DNA of 64,000 nucleotides from Plasmodium malariae (lineage: Eukaryota > Apicomplexa > Aconoidasida > Haemosporida > Plasmodiidae). Shown in pieces: positions 35,786-47,959 of the stretch. Under the pieces are notes generated by a model. It saw nothing but the letters and a program-made list of their open reading frames with translations. It did no database searches and was not told the origin of the DNA. The translations under genes were made by a program, and so were the position numbers. The stretch covers positions 1,837,001 through 1,901,000 of the forward strand of contig NC_041785.1 in NCBI RefSeq assembly GCF_900090045.1, given 5' to 3'. Each line of letters begins with the position of its first letter. The first letter of the stretch is position 1.

Positions 35786-37642
35786 TCAGGTGAAGCCCTG
35801 GAAGGAGGGGACGTCCTGTACAATGCTCTTGTTGGTCGTGGTGGACGACTTGAAGTCTTTTTTCCGCTGCTTTTTCCTGTCAGGAGTGGAAAAGTCAGGT
35901 ATTGATAGGTTCCGTTTGATTCGCATATTTTTAGCGAATTCATAGGAGTGATCTGGATTGATAACGTGATAACTTGATCTGTTATATTTCCTTCTTTTGG
36001 CAGAAGCAGTAGGAGGAGTCATGTAATGTGTCGAATCTTCATAGAAAGAAGAAAGGTCTTCTTTTGTATCCATTCCATTTTTTTCCTTCATATCGTTTAA
36101 AACTTTTATACTAGCTCTTTTTATGAATCCATTGGAATTCATTTCATCATTTGCATATCTATCGGAAAAGATGGCAAAGGATCTCCTACCACTTTTTTTA
36201 TATCCTCCCAAATTTTTAAAGGTATCATTAATTAACTTGAAAATAATTTTTGCATATTTATCATTTGATTTACATAAAAAATGGGAAATCATAGTAGTTG
36301 TTAGTAGCTTTTTTTTCTTTTGTTCAATTTCTCTAAATGTCTTAATACCTATGTAATATTTCAAACAATGTACATACCAGTTATAAACCCCTATTCCATC
36401 TAAATTATCGAAACGTATGTCTGAAAACCATGGATGGGAAAGTGCATCAGCAGCTGTAATTCTATCATTAGGATTATATTTTAACATTTTGACTAGTAGA
36501 TCAATACCTAATTCATCAATTCTACCATTTGTAATTACATTTAATGCATCTTTTTTATTTTTAATATTAACATTAAAAAAATCAGCTTTTAAAGGATAAA
36601 AACGGGAGTCACTAAAAAATTCCAATTCATCATTATTAGGTTTTCCTAACGAATTGACAATTCGTATTATAAGATCAAATTCTGTAACTCCTCTAAATAA
36701 TGGTTTTCCAATAATTAATTCGCATATAATACAAGCAGCTGACCATATGTCTACATTTAATCCATATTGAAAATCTTTATTATTATAATAGTCCTCTTCT
36801 TTTTCTTTTTTTCTTTTATTTTTTTTATTTTTTGATATTTCAAATTTGGATAACAAAACTTCTAGAGGTCTATAATAAATTGTACAAACAGTTGGAGTCA
36901 TATCTCCATCATTTTTTAATTCTCTACATAAACCTAAATCACCAATTTTTAGTAAATATTTATTATTAGCTGTTTGTTGTAACATTACATTTTCTGGTTT
37001 TAAATCTCGATGGCACATTTTATTATTATGTAAATATGCTAATCCGTTTAGTAATTGAAAAGATAGCCATTTTGCTTCTTTTAAATTTAAGCCCGCTTGG
37101 TCTTCACTAATCTTTGTCCTTTGAATTAATTTTTTTAAATCTCCTCCATCGCAATATTCATAAGCAGCAAATATATATTTTTGATGAGCAGATAATGGAG
37201 TCATATCTAATTTAGCTTGCAAATGGTAATTAGAAGTATAATGCTGTAATATCTGTCTATTTATATATTCACTTATACATTTCTGTCTATCTATAGTAAC
37301 ATCAATTAATCGTAATATATTTGGATGACGACCTATATTTTTTAAACAAATCAATTCTCTTAATGTTGTACAACTTATTCCTTCATCATTTATTGTTCTT
37401 AAATCATCTCTAAAAAATTTTATTGCATATACATTTTTTCGAAAAAATACAAATTCGTCTGTATAATAGTCATACGGCAAATAGTTTGTGTTCTCATACA
37501 AATCATTATTATTACTATACTTTATCACCTTCCCTTTGTACACATCTCCATACGTTCCCCTCCCCAGCTTTTCTTCCAACGACACTGTCGAGTATATATT
37601 ATTGAAATAAATTTTGCATTTGGTCAGCGTTATCCCGAACAT
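35786..37642 (-). CDS. CRK5: cdc2-related protein kinase 5
   Basis: Single exon of 618 residues from MFGITLTKC. The open frame extends upstream to 37720, but that part is microsatellite-like Tyr/Thr/Cys sequence and was excluded. CMGC kinase landmarks are GRGTYGDVYKG (27-37), YAIKF with Lys75, CTTLRELICLKN as the PSTAIRE-like helix (Glu96), HRDLKPEN (211-218) and NVDIWSAACIICELI. Two positions are unusual: the metal-binding DFG is DLG (235-237), and the APE of the P+1 loop reads PLE (259-261) after CTIYYR. Inserts lie in the N-lobe and after the activation segment, plus a roughly 200-residue basic C-terminal tail. CRK5 is described as driving DNA replication during male gamete formation in Plasmodium with an atypical cyclin. 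Assignment to CRK5 rests on sequence plus neighbours. Confidence 0.88.
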   Translation of the reverse strand: MFGITLTKCKIYFNNIYSTVSLEEKLGRGTYGDVYKGKVIKYSNNNDLYENTNYLPYDYYTDEFVFFRKNVYAIKFFRDDLRTINDEGISCTTLRELICLKNIGRHPNILRLIDVTIDRQKCISEYINRQILQHYTSNYHLQAKLDMTPLSAHQKYIFAAYEYCDGGDLKKLIQRTKISEDQAGLNLKEAKWLSFQLLNGLAYLHNNKMCHRDLKPENVMLQQTANNKYLLKIGDLGLCRELKNDGDMTPTVCTIYYRPLEVLLSKFEISKNKKNKRKKEKEEDYYNNKDFQYGLNVDIWSAACIICELIIGKPLFRGVTEFDLIIRIVNSLGKPNNDELEFFSDSRFYPLKADFFNVNIKNKKDALNVITNGRIDELGIDLLVKMLKYNPNDRITAADALSHPWFSDIRFDNLDGIGVYNWYVHCLKYYIGIKTFREIEQKKKKLLTTTMISHFLCKSNDKYAKIIFKLINDTFKNLGGYKKSGRRSFAIFSDRYANDEMNSNGFIKRASIKVLNDMKEKNGMDTKEDLSSFYEDSTHYMTPPTASAKRRKYNRSSYHVINPDHSYEFAKNMRIKRNLSIPDFSTPDRKKQRKKDFKSSTTTNKSIVQDVPSFQGFT

Positions 37643-38644
37643 TGTTCCACGTGCATGTAAGTGTGTATATGCATATGTACATGTATATGCACACGAATAT
37701 GTGTACATACGCACGAACAAATGCCCACCAAATAAGGCGTAAATGCAAGCTAAACTAAATAAAAATGAAAAAGGAATACAAAATTTTTAACTTGCAATGG
37801 TTTTTATTTTTTTCTCCTCAGTTAGACAAAATGTGCAAATTCCTATTTGGAAAAGGGGGGCGAATTGGGGAAATAAAAAAAAAAAAAAAAAAAAAATTAT
37901 ATCATAAGTATACTTGTGTTTATATAAGTCAACCAAGGTACAAAAATAAAAAAAGAAAAGTAAAAGAGAGAGAGAGAGAGAGACAGAGAGACAGACAGAG
38001 AGACAGACAGACAGAGAAAAAAAAAAAAAAAAAAAATTCTCCTTAGTACATCTTTTCGTACGGATGGGAGTTATTCGATCGCGTAACCTTTCCTAGCTAT
38101 TGGTGGTAATAAGGAGAAAGAGGATACACACATACATGTTTGTGTAAGTGTACATGTGCGCAAACTCGCACGTGTGTGTGTGTGTGTTTGTATGTATGTA
38201 TGTATGCTTGTATGTATGTTTGTATGTATGTATGTATGTATGTATGTTTGTATGTATGTATATTTGTATGTATGTATGTATGCATGTATATACGGTACAC
38301 ACTTGAACCTAAGCTTGACAAGGGATTATATCTGACAAGAGCTTAGTTGATTTAAACGGACGTTTGAGCATAAAGCAAATGGGAGTAATTTACCCCTAAC
38401 ACAGGAAAGGAATAAAAAAACAAAGAAAAAGAAAGAGGAAAAAAATGTACATGTATATATGTATGTACGTATATAAGTTAACTATATATATATATATATA
38501 TATATATGCTTATGCGTTTATGTGTGTACACTTTTTCTCTCAATGTGCGTTACTTATATTTCGTTGATATGAGGACGATACGCGGGTGCGTGTTTACATT
38601 TTAGAAGTGTGTGTAAATACAACACATGGTGTCAACTCTATTTA

Positions 38645-38679
<35 letters not shown>

Positions 38680-41600
38680 AAGAAAAAAAAAAAAATGTTG
38701 AGAGTATTTACGATCTTATTACGCAAGTCCGAATAATTAGCACTCATTTCAGTGCATGTATGTATTCAATACAAGAGAGAGCATGAGCATGTATTCCTTA
38801 CGTGTGCAATCATTTACACACTCTTTATATTGTATATGTACGTTCTCGAATGTTCAAACTTTGCATATCACTCTGATGAGATTGCTCATTCGAAATTTTA
38901 AATAATAACTAATAGTTAAGAAGTCCTAAGTATGGATTTACAAGAAAAAAAAAAAAAAAAAAAAAAATATATATATTTCTTTTACTTACCAATGACTTCA
39001 CAAACAAACAAACGAAAAAAAAAAAAAATAATATTAAAATGAGAAAGTAGACAAAGAGTAATCAATAAATACTTCAATAATGAAAAAAAAAAAAAAAATT
39101 GCGAATAAAAGCAAATTTAAATAAAAAAGGGAAAGGAAAAAAAATAAAAATAATAAATAAAAAAAAAAATAAAAACGAAGCCAGGAATGTATTTATGCTT
39201 TTTGGTTAACCATAATGAAAAAATAAAAATGAACAAAAATAAATGAAATAAAAGTAAATGAAAAAAACAAACGAAATAAAACAAATGAGTAAAGCAAAAT
39301 AATAGGAGTGAAATAAAATAAATACAATAAGAAAATAAAATGGAGGGAAAAAAAGAAGAGCAAAGGAAAGGCGCAAACAAAGTGATATCAAATGAAATCA
39401 CAAATGTGCGCTTAGGCATATGACACTATGCTAGATGATAATATTGAAAAAACAAAAATTAAATTAAAATAAAAAAAAAAAAAAAAAAAGAAAACTCCAC
39501 AAATTAACAGGTTAAGTCAACGAATAAACGAATTAACAGTCAAATGAACCAACTGTCCAATTGTCCTTTTGCACAGTTGTCCAATTGTACAATCGTCTCG
39601 TTAGCCAAAGGATTTACGAACAAACTACTTAAACGATAGTACGTTATCATCCTGTAATATTCAAATAATGAGCTGCTTAAAAAAGTTTAGTTGTCATTTG
39701 TGCTAAAGAAATAAGTTCACTAGTAGACTACACTTCTCACACTGCATAATTAGGAAGAGCATGTGAAAAAACAAAAAAACAAAAAATAGAATAGAAAAAC
39801 AAAAAAAAAAAAAAAAGAACAGAAAAACAAAAAAAAAAAATAGAACAAAAAAACAAAAAAAAAATAGAACAAAAAAACAAAAAAAAAACTTCAAAACGAT
39901 TTAAAAAACTTTTGGAAAAAATTAAATTACACTTAAATTATGTAAAATAAAAAGGGACGAAGAATAAGAATGTAAAACTTAATTTATTATGTTTATCCAC
40001 TCTCCCCGTTGGTTCCCTTGAGCAAATTTCATACAGACCTTGTATTTTTTATTGCATTTCACAAAAGGAAAAGAAAAAAAAAAAAAATTATAAATAATTT
40101 TTTTTTTTTTAAAACGAGGGGGAATACGAACATATGGATCGCACTCACACACTTGTACTCCTATGCATATATTTATAAATATGTAAAGAACTTGACTCAA
40201 TGTTCACACTGTTTCCTTAAAGTGCAGTTCTAATAAGCAAAAAATCAAAAGCAAAAGCAAAAGAAATGCTCATATGACAATAACTATTTTTTTCTTCTTC
40301 CCTGCTTTTTTTATTTATTTTTTTAAATAGTGAGGGAAAATGAAAACAAATGTGTATGTATGTGTACATTTATAAGCTTATGTATATTTCATTTTATTTA
40401 TTTTTTTGCCTTTTATTTTTATACTTTTTATTTTTTTACCTTTTATTTTTTTTACTTTTTATTGTTTTACTTTTTATTGTTTTACTTTCTATTATTTTAC
40501 TTTTTATTTTTTTATTTTATTTTTTTTTATTTTTTTTTATTTTAATTTTTTTTAATTTCTTTTTTTTGCTGTATCCAATCGTAACGCCGTAATTTTCTGA
40601 ATTCCACGTAATTATGTGAATATAAATCAAACAAAATGTTCGAATATATTTCACACCTTTTTTCATAGCTTTATATATGACTTGATATTACGACCTTATT
40701 TTCTTTTTTTCAATGATTCAATGACGCATTTGCGTTTTCAAGGAGTTAACATATTTTCGTTCGACATGTGTGAAGTTGTGCATATAAGTATATAAGCATG
40801 CACATGTGTGTAAGTTATGTGTATAGGTAGAGACGAATGATACAATTTTTTCATAGTTGTTGGCTCCAAAGAAAAGGCACTACACGAGAAGAAACAAAAA
40901 GGAGAACAAATTTTAGTTGTTATAGATTAAGTCTTACTCCAATTTATTTGCATATTTTTTGCGTATTTTTTGTATATTTTTTGCATATTTTTTGCGTATT
41001 TTTTGAGTATTTTTTGCTTATTTTTTGCGTATTTTTTGCTTATTTTTTGCACATTTTTATATATAATTTTTTTCATTTTTGCCCATTTTTTTGCACATGT
41101 TTTTTCGTATATTTTTCCCATTTTATAGCACGCATTTTCTTATTTTTGGGTCCAAACGTGGGGGAAAAACTGGTAAAAGTTAAAGAGTACGATAAAATAG
41201 AAGAAATTTTTTCTCGTTTACGTTTGAACATACTCGGAGTGCAGTAATTATTTTTGAGTCCGATCTATAACATTGTTTTGAAATATGTACGAACGCATAT
41301 CTTTATATATTATTTATATGTATATGTATAAGTATATTCATATATATATTTACATATGCACAAATTTACATATGCACATATTTACATATGCACGTACGTA
41401 TGCATAACATTTTGTAGTTTGAATGCATAATATGAGAAACAACAGGAAATTAATTTGTTTGTTTTAAGGGGGGAAAAATCGCACTTAAGGGAAAAACTAA
41501 AATTACATTTTATATGAACATAAGGATTATAAACATGCGTTAGTTCCTAAGTATGTAAGTACGCGAATGAGTACATACATACATGGGAATACATGCACGT

Positions 41601-42978
41601 GTTACATGCGTATGGTACGCACGTACAATATATAGGGGTTATCTATATGAGTATCTTCTGTATGCCGGCGCAAACTTTGAGGAGAAACTTGAACTTCCTA
41701 CATAAACAATAAAAAGAGGTAAAACTCAAAATTTTGTTAAACCAATTCAAAGCTTAAAATGGAAAAAAATAAATCAACGAAAAAGTAAAAAATATAAATG
41801 TAAAAAATAAAATGTAAAAAATATAAATGTAAAAAATAAAATGTAAAAAATATAAATGTAAAGAATATAAATGTAAAAAATAAAATGTAAAAAGTAAAAT
41901 GTAAAAAGTAAAATGTAAAAAGTAAAATGTAAAAAGTAAAATGTAAAAAATAAAATGTAAAAAATAAAATGTAAAAAATAAAAAAAAGAACTTTTTGCCT
42001 TATATAATCATCATGTATGTTTATTCATCATTCCTCTATACTCAACATTTGAAAAACAAAAAAAAAAAAAAAAAAAAAAATACTAAAACGCTAAAACGCT
42101 AAAATATGAAGAGTAGTGGGGGCATGTACACCAAGATGGTGAAATATTATGTACATTGAAGTGTCGAAATAATATGAAAGAGAAAATGGCTAGAAAAAAA
42201 AAAAAAAAAAAATAGTTCAACGAATGTACGTTTTTTCGTATATTTTGTATGTACGTGAAATTTATGTACATATGCTTGTACATATTTTTGTTTGTTTGTA
42301 TGTACGTGTTACCCGTACGTTTGTACGTATGTTATATTTCTCTATGTATATTCGTACACGTGTATGTGTTATCGTACGTTTGTGAGGGAAAAAAAAAAAA
42401 AAAAAGAGAGAAAAAAAGAAACACATAAAAGATTGTTCATTGACATATTATTGTGTAGTCATTTATGATATTTGTCATACCCCCCAAGAATTATGTAAAC
42501 AATGATTTATATCGTTATTTTTGTAACATATAATGTTTTTAAAGGACTGTATACATTTTCGTAAATATATAACCCAATATCCTACGATTTATGCAAATCT
42601 TAGTGAAAAACCATAATTCAGGAGTATTATAGGAGTTGCCTAAAGTGAACACCATACCTTATGTATTAATCATATCATAATAAAAACTAGTCAACTTTTT
42701 CTTTTTTTTTTTCTCTCCTTCCTTTATTAATTTTCTTGTCATTTTTTTTCAACTTTTCCACGATTTTTTCAAAAATTTCTCGTCGTTTTCTATCTTTGCG
42801 CGTCATTTTTGTGTATATATTTCTTTGCTGTTTTTTTGCAATTTTTTGCAACTTTTTTGTAATTTTTTGCAACTTTTTTGTAATTTTTTGCAACTTTTTT
42901 GTAATTTTTTGCAATTTTTTTGTAATTTTTTGCAAAAATTGAATTTGATAAAGAGTGAGAAACAATGCCCGTAGGAGC
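37643..42978. other. unusually long divergent intergenic region, CRK5 / ribonuclease
   Basis: A 5.3-kb gap. It contains GACAGA tracts (37966-38020), a TATGTATG array (38185-38285), poly-A runs (38646-38677, 38944-38967), an AAACAAAAAAAAATAGAACA-type array (39770-39890), TTTATTTTTTTAC repeats (40400-40560), a TTTTTTGCGTATT array (40950-41060), an ATGTAAAAAATAAA array (41790-41985) and a 21-bp GTAATTTTTTGCAACTTTTTT array (42830-42945). Two non-repetitive islands stand out. One is a possible 2-exon gene at 40837-41247 (+), listed separately. The other is a minus-strand stretch at 39979-40160 with CECDPYVRIPPRF and KVCMKFAQGNQRGEW words and no ATG start. Confidence 0.6.
40837..41247 (+). CDS. candidate small 2-exon protein, about 70 residues
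   Basis: Proposed exons are 40837-40930 and 41129-41247, joined in phase 1 to give 70 residues. Exon 1 starts at ATG and is basic, Thr/Arg-rich (TTREETKRRTNFS). Exon 2 is non-repetitive and richer in GC (FLGPNVGEKLVKVKEYDKIEE, then SRLRLNILGVQ and stop). The stretch between them is a TTTTTTGCGTATT repeat that happens to stay open. The acceptor ATTTTATAG is good; the donor GTCTTA is weak, with GTTATA at 40919 as an alternative of the same phase. The basic N-terminus would suit an organelle-targeted small protein, but that is inference. Exon 2 composition is the best support. I recognise no family. Confidence 0.4.
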   Translation: MIQFFHSCWLQRKGTTREETKRRTNFSCYRLSLTPIYLHIFCVFFVYFLHIFCVFFEYFLLIFCVFFAYFLHIFIYNFFHFCPFFCTCFFVYFSHFIARIFLFLGPNVGEKLVKVKEYDKIEEIFSRLRLNILGVQ

Positions 42979-44266
42979 ATGAATGAAAATAAAAAGAATA
43001 AATTACATGAAAAAGTAAGAAGCAAAAGAAAAAGAGAAAGATTTAAAGAATTTTCTTGTGTTCATTATAAACAGGATATTGCTTTAATATACAAAAGGGA
43101 AGAGAAAATATTAATGCAAATGCAAAATGGATCTAAAACAACGCAGTATTTTATGAAGAGCAAGGAGGTGGATGCACTTAATAGGAGTTCGTCAAATGAA
43201 CTTACAAAGCATGGTGCAGGGGATGGCGGAAGACGTAGCATGAGTAATCCTCCGAGTTGCTACGAAAGACATGCACATGAAGGCGACAATGATGATGTTA
43301 TAGATGAGGAGGAGGTGGATAAGGACAAAGTGGGTAACAATAAAGTGGACGAGTACAAAGCGCACGAGTACAAAGCGTATGAAGGGAAAAGTGCAGCAAA
43401 AGAGGGACTAAAAAAGGGGTCAAAAAAGGACGGAGACGTCCACAACTCTGCTATTATCACCGCTAAACAGAATAGCGAGAAATGTATGAACAAAATGGCA
43501 AGGGATAAAGATGACAAGGACTTGGTAGGAAAGGAGGATAGCTGTACTTTAAAAGAGCCTTGTGAACAAGGAAAGGAATTTCCAGTGGAAAATAAAGAAG
43601 AAGATGAATTAATACTAAAAATTATAAACATTATTATAACACAAAAAAAAATAATAAATATTGTAAAACTATATTTTGAAAAAGGAACAGTACAATATGC
43701 TAGTTTAAAAATAAAAAAAATTTTAGTTAAAAAAACAATATGTGATATAAATTTTCGACATATACAAGTATTGTTAGTAAGGAATGTTGATGTGAATAAT
43801 ATAAACAATACGTTGGTTAGTAATAAAAAAATTCAATCTTTTAAAAACTATCTTTTTCCAAAGCAAAAAATAAGAAAGTTTAAACGTTTGCTAGCTCATA
43901 TATTTAAAAAGAACCCTATATATCTTTACATTTCAAGTTTTTACAAAGAATTGACAATAACAGAAGAGGAATACTTACATTGTGTGGGTTTCTTATGCTT
44001 ATATCTACTAAAGAGAGCGAATAAGAACTCCAAAAATTACAAAAAATATAAAGGTATTCTTGAATATGTTAGGGATAGTTTACTCAAAAAAAGGGAAGCA
44101 GCAGCGAAAAAAGCAGCAAACACAGAAGGCAATAATGCAGGGAACGAAGCAGAGGGTGTGGAGGAAATAAGGGACGAGGAGCAACAGGCTCCTAAAAATA
44201 AGAAGAATAAAGAAAAGAAAAAAAAAAAAAAGAATAATAGTAATAGTAATAGTAATAGTAATAGCA

Positions 44267-44333
<67 letters not shown>

Positions 44334-47300
44334 TGATGATGGCAAAAATAAAGCGGGAGGTAGAGAAACAGGCGTAGCGAAGGTAAAAGAGGAAGGAATA
44401 GAAGAACAAGAAGTAAAAGAGGTAAACGAAGAACGAACAAAAGGGAGGAAAATGGCTGAAGAGAAAGTAAAAGACAAAGTAAAAGACCAGGTAAAAGACA
44501 AAGTAAAAGACCAAGTAAAAGACAAAATAAAAAAGAAAGTAAAAGATAAAGTAAAAGATAAAGTAAAAGATAAAGTAAAAGATAAAGTAAAAGACAAAGT
44601 AAAAGACAAAGTAAAAGACAAAGTAAAAGACAAAGTAAAAGACCAAGTAAAAGACCAAGTAAAAGACCAAGTAAAAGACCAAGTAAAAGAGAATGAAAAA
44701 GAGGTAGGTATAGAGAGTACAAAAGGTAGAGATGTAGGCGAAAAAAAGGCAAAAAAAATGGGACAGAAAATAAAAGAGGTGAGTGAAACGAAGGCAAAAG
44801 CGGTAGGAACGAACACAGGGGAGTATAACAAGGCAAACCAGAAGCAGAAGGAGCAGCAAAGAAACACCAATGAAGCGTCATCAAGTAGTAAAAATGAATT
44901 AAAGGCAAAAGATCCTTTAACAGATATGAGTATTGGCAAATCCGCATTTGAAGTGAAAAGTGTAGCTTCTGACAGCACAAACATTTCGAATGTGTTAAAT
45001 TTAGTAAACATGGAAATGAGCAAGAGAGACATGGTAATAAACAGTCTAAGAGAGACGCTCGAATTAGTAAGAAATGATATTAAAATGCTTAGAGAAGAAA
45101 ACGAAATGATGCAAAAAAATTTATTTCAGATGCAATTGAATGTAAGTAAAATTACATCATATGAGACTCAAGGAAACTCTAAAATGAATATGACATCTAA
45201 TCAAAACCACAAGGTTAGTGGTATCCCGGGACAGGCACCTCCCCCGTCTCATCCACCCACGAGCCTAGATAATGCATTTTTAGTGGCCTCTAATAAAATT
45301 AGCAGCAATATTAGCAGTAACATTAGCAGCATTCCTCGCAATGGCAGTAGCTGGATTAAGCAAAAAAATAGGATGCACATAGAGGGAATTGAACCCGCCT
45401 CTGAGGAGACATTGCATTTATCTGCTACTGTAAGCAGTGAAAAGGACAATAAATTGATTAGTCCAAGTGAAGAAGTATATAGACTGAAAAAAAAAGTTTT
45501 CACGTTCATAAAATTGTTAAACATGAATTTCCTTTCTGATAAGAAGAAGAACAACAACAATAGTGGAAATTATAATAAGAAAAGGATAATAAATTTAAAT
45601 TGTCTAAATAATGAAATGGATAAACTAATTGCTATGATGAAGGATAGTGAAGAAGTCGTTAGTCAGGAACGTGTACAAGACATACACTCACGAAGCTTTA
45701 ATAGTTACGATTTTACGAATAATGATGAAAATTGTTTTGTGCTACTAGAAAATGGGAAAAGCGTACCGATGAAGGATGAAGGATGTCTAAGGAGTTTGTT
45801 AAGCGGCACTGAGAGGGGTGAGAAGACGGACGGACAGAGTAGTGGTATTAGCCGCAGTTGTGAAGAGAAAATAAAATCGAAGAAGAATGGTGCATCTATT
45901 AAGGACGAATTTGTAACAAGGTATCCTTTGAACCAGAGGAACGAAAATACCCTTGAACATGTGAACATAGATAATGCTAATGCAAAGAGATGGGGAGATG
46001 CATTAACAATGTTTAAACACAAAATTGAGGAGAATGAATGTGTAAAGAAGAAGTTACCAGAAAAGAAAGAATCATTGAAAGAAAACAGTTTTATAAATTA
46101 TTTTAATTTTTTTATGAACAAAGCTAAGGAAAGTATAGACATTAAAAAAATAGTATCTTCAGAGACAAATAAGGGGGATATTAAAAGAGATATCAAAGGA
46201 GACGTTAAGGGGGATACTAATGCACACACAAAGGAACACATTAAGAGAGAGGGCATACCAAAGGAACGGAGTGAACAATCCGATGTGTCTACTTATATAA
46301 AAAAAAAGAACAAAACAAGAAAAAATTATTTTCAAGAGTATATGACTTATTGTGCTAAAATGGAACAACAAAGTAGTGTTACAAAGGAAAAGAGGGAGAA
46401 TTGGATAACTAACTCACTTGTAAATGAAAAGATGGAATTAAAGAATTCCTTTCCCACTAGCTTAGATAAACTTTGCAATGATGAAAGAAGTGAAAATTTT
46501 AAAGCTGTAAAGGCAAGGAGTAGCTTAAGGTACGATCAAAAATTAGATAGGAAGAGCAAAGAGTCAAAGCAACAAATAAGTAATGATAGTAATCATAATA
46601 AAACAAGTAGTAGGAATACTACCACGACTTCCGTCCGTACAATCGGCGATAGGGAAAGCAGCGGAAATGTACAAAAAAGTAAGAGAAAGAAGAGAAAAAG
46701 AAAAAAAAAAAAAAAAAGTAAGGAGAGCATACCAAGTATGGACAGCATAAAAAGTAAGGAGAGCATACCAAGTATGGACAGCATAGAAAGTAAGGAGAAC
46801 ATACCAAGTATGGACAGCATAAAAAGTAAGGAGAGCATACCAAGTATGGACAGCATAGAAAGTAAGGAGAACAAGTATGGACAGCATAGAAAGTAGAACA
46901 TACCAAGTATGGACAGCATAGAAAGTAAGGAGAACATACCAAGTATGGACAGCATAGAAAGTAAGGAGAACATACCAAGTATGGACAGCATAGAAAGTAA
47001 AGAGAACATACCAAGTAAAGGAATTAAAAAAAAGAAAAAGAACAAAGAAGTGCAGAACAAAGAAGTGGACAACGTTGACAATAATGTAATACAGGACAAA
47101 GAAGGAAAAAGCTCAAAAAACACCCCCCAAAATAAACATGATTTAGTATTATGCACTTATGATGAGGAGAAACAGCAGAGCGATAACTTGACGGACAGTG
47201 CCGATAGTGTAGTTTACAACTATAATCTTTATAATGCTATATACGATTTAAATGAACAATTTTCTAATGTTGTAAAGAATATTCACATCGACCAAAATGT

Positions 47301-47919
47301 TCAGCAGACGGGTAGAGTGCAAGACACACAGGAGAAGGTGAAAAAGAAAAAAAGGGAGGAAATGAAGGAAAAGAATAGGAAGAATAGGAGGAAGACGCAG
47401 GAGTGGAATCACAAGGAGCTACAGGAAGAGCGGAAGCCGGAGGAGAAGCAGGAGAAGCAGAAGAAGCAGAAGAAGCAGAAGAAGCAGAAGATGCAGAAGA
47501 AGCAGAAGACGCAGAAGAAGCAGCATCAGAAGGGGGAAAAAAGTGAGAGTAAAAAGGAGGAGAAAAATGCGAAAAAAATGGAAAAAAATGAGAGCAAAAA
47601 TAGTGAACAGAATGAAAAAAAAAAAAAAAAGAAAAAGAAGAAAAAGAGAAGAAAGAAAAGCAAAGATTACAGTGCATCAAGAGAGCATGATACGAACAAG
47701 ACTAGTAGTGCCAGTATAGATCAAAATAATGATTACAATTTTATTGATGCATCATTTAATGAAAATCAGAAACAAAAAAAAACAAGAAAAAAAAGTATAT
47801 ATGAAGAGTACATAACCCAAGAGGAAGCAATTAAGGGAATCATTAAAAAAAAGTACATTCGAGTAAGCGAAAATAGAAATTATTGGCCCAGTGGCTGTAA
47901 TGAACATTACATACGTATG

Positions 47920-47959
<40 letters not shown>

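Noticed and set aside
37643..37720. Upstream Met extending CRK5 by 26 residues
   Set aside because: The extra residues are Tyr/Thr/Cys microsatellite translation; MFGITL at 37642 begins sequence of normal composition.
42955..42978. GTG start of the ribonuclease frame
   Set aside because: Not an ATG; the first in-frame ATG is 42979.
44037..45032. 331-residue minus-strand frame antisense to the ribonuclease
   Set aside because: It is the antisense of the VKDK, Asn and other repeats (Phe/Leu/Ser runs) and has no independent coding signal.
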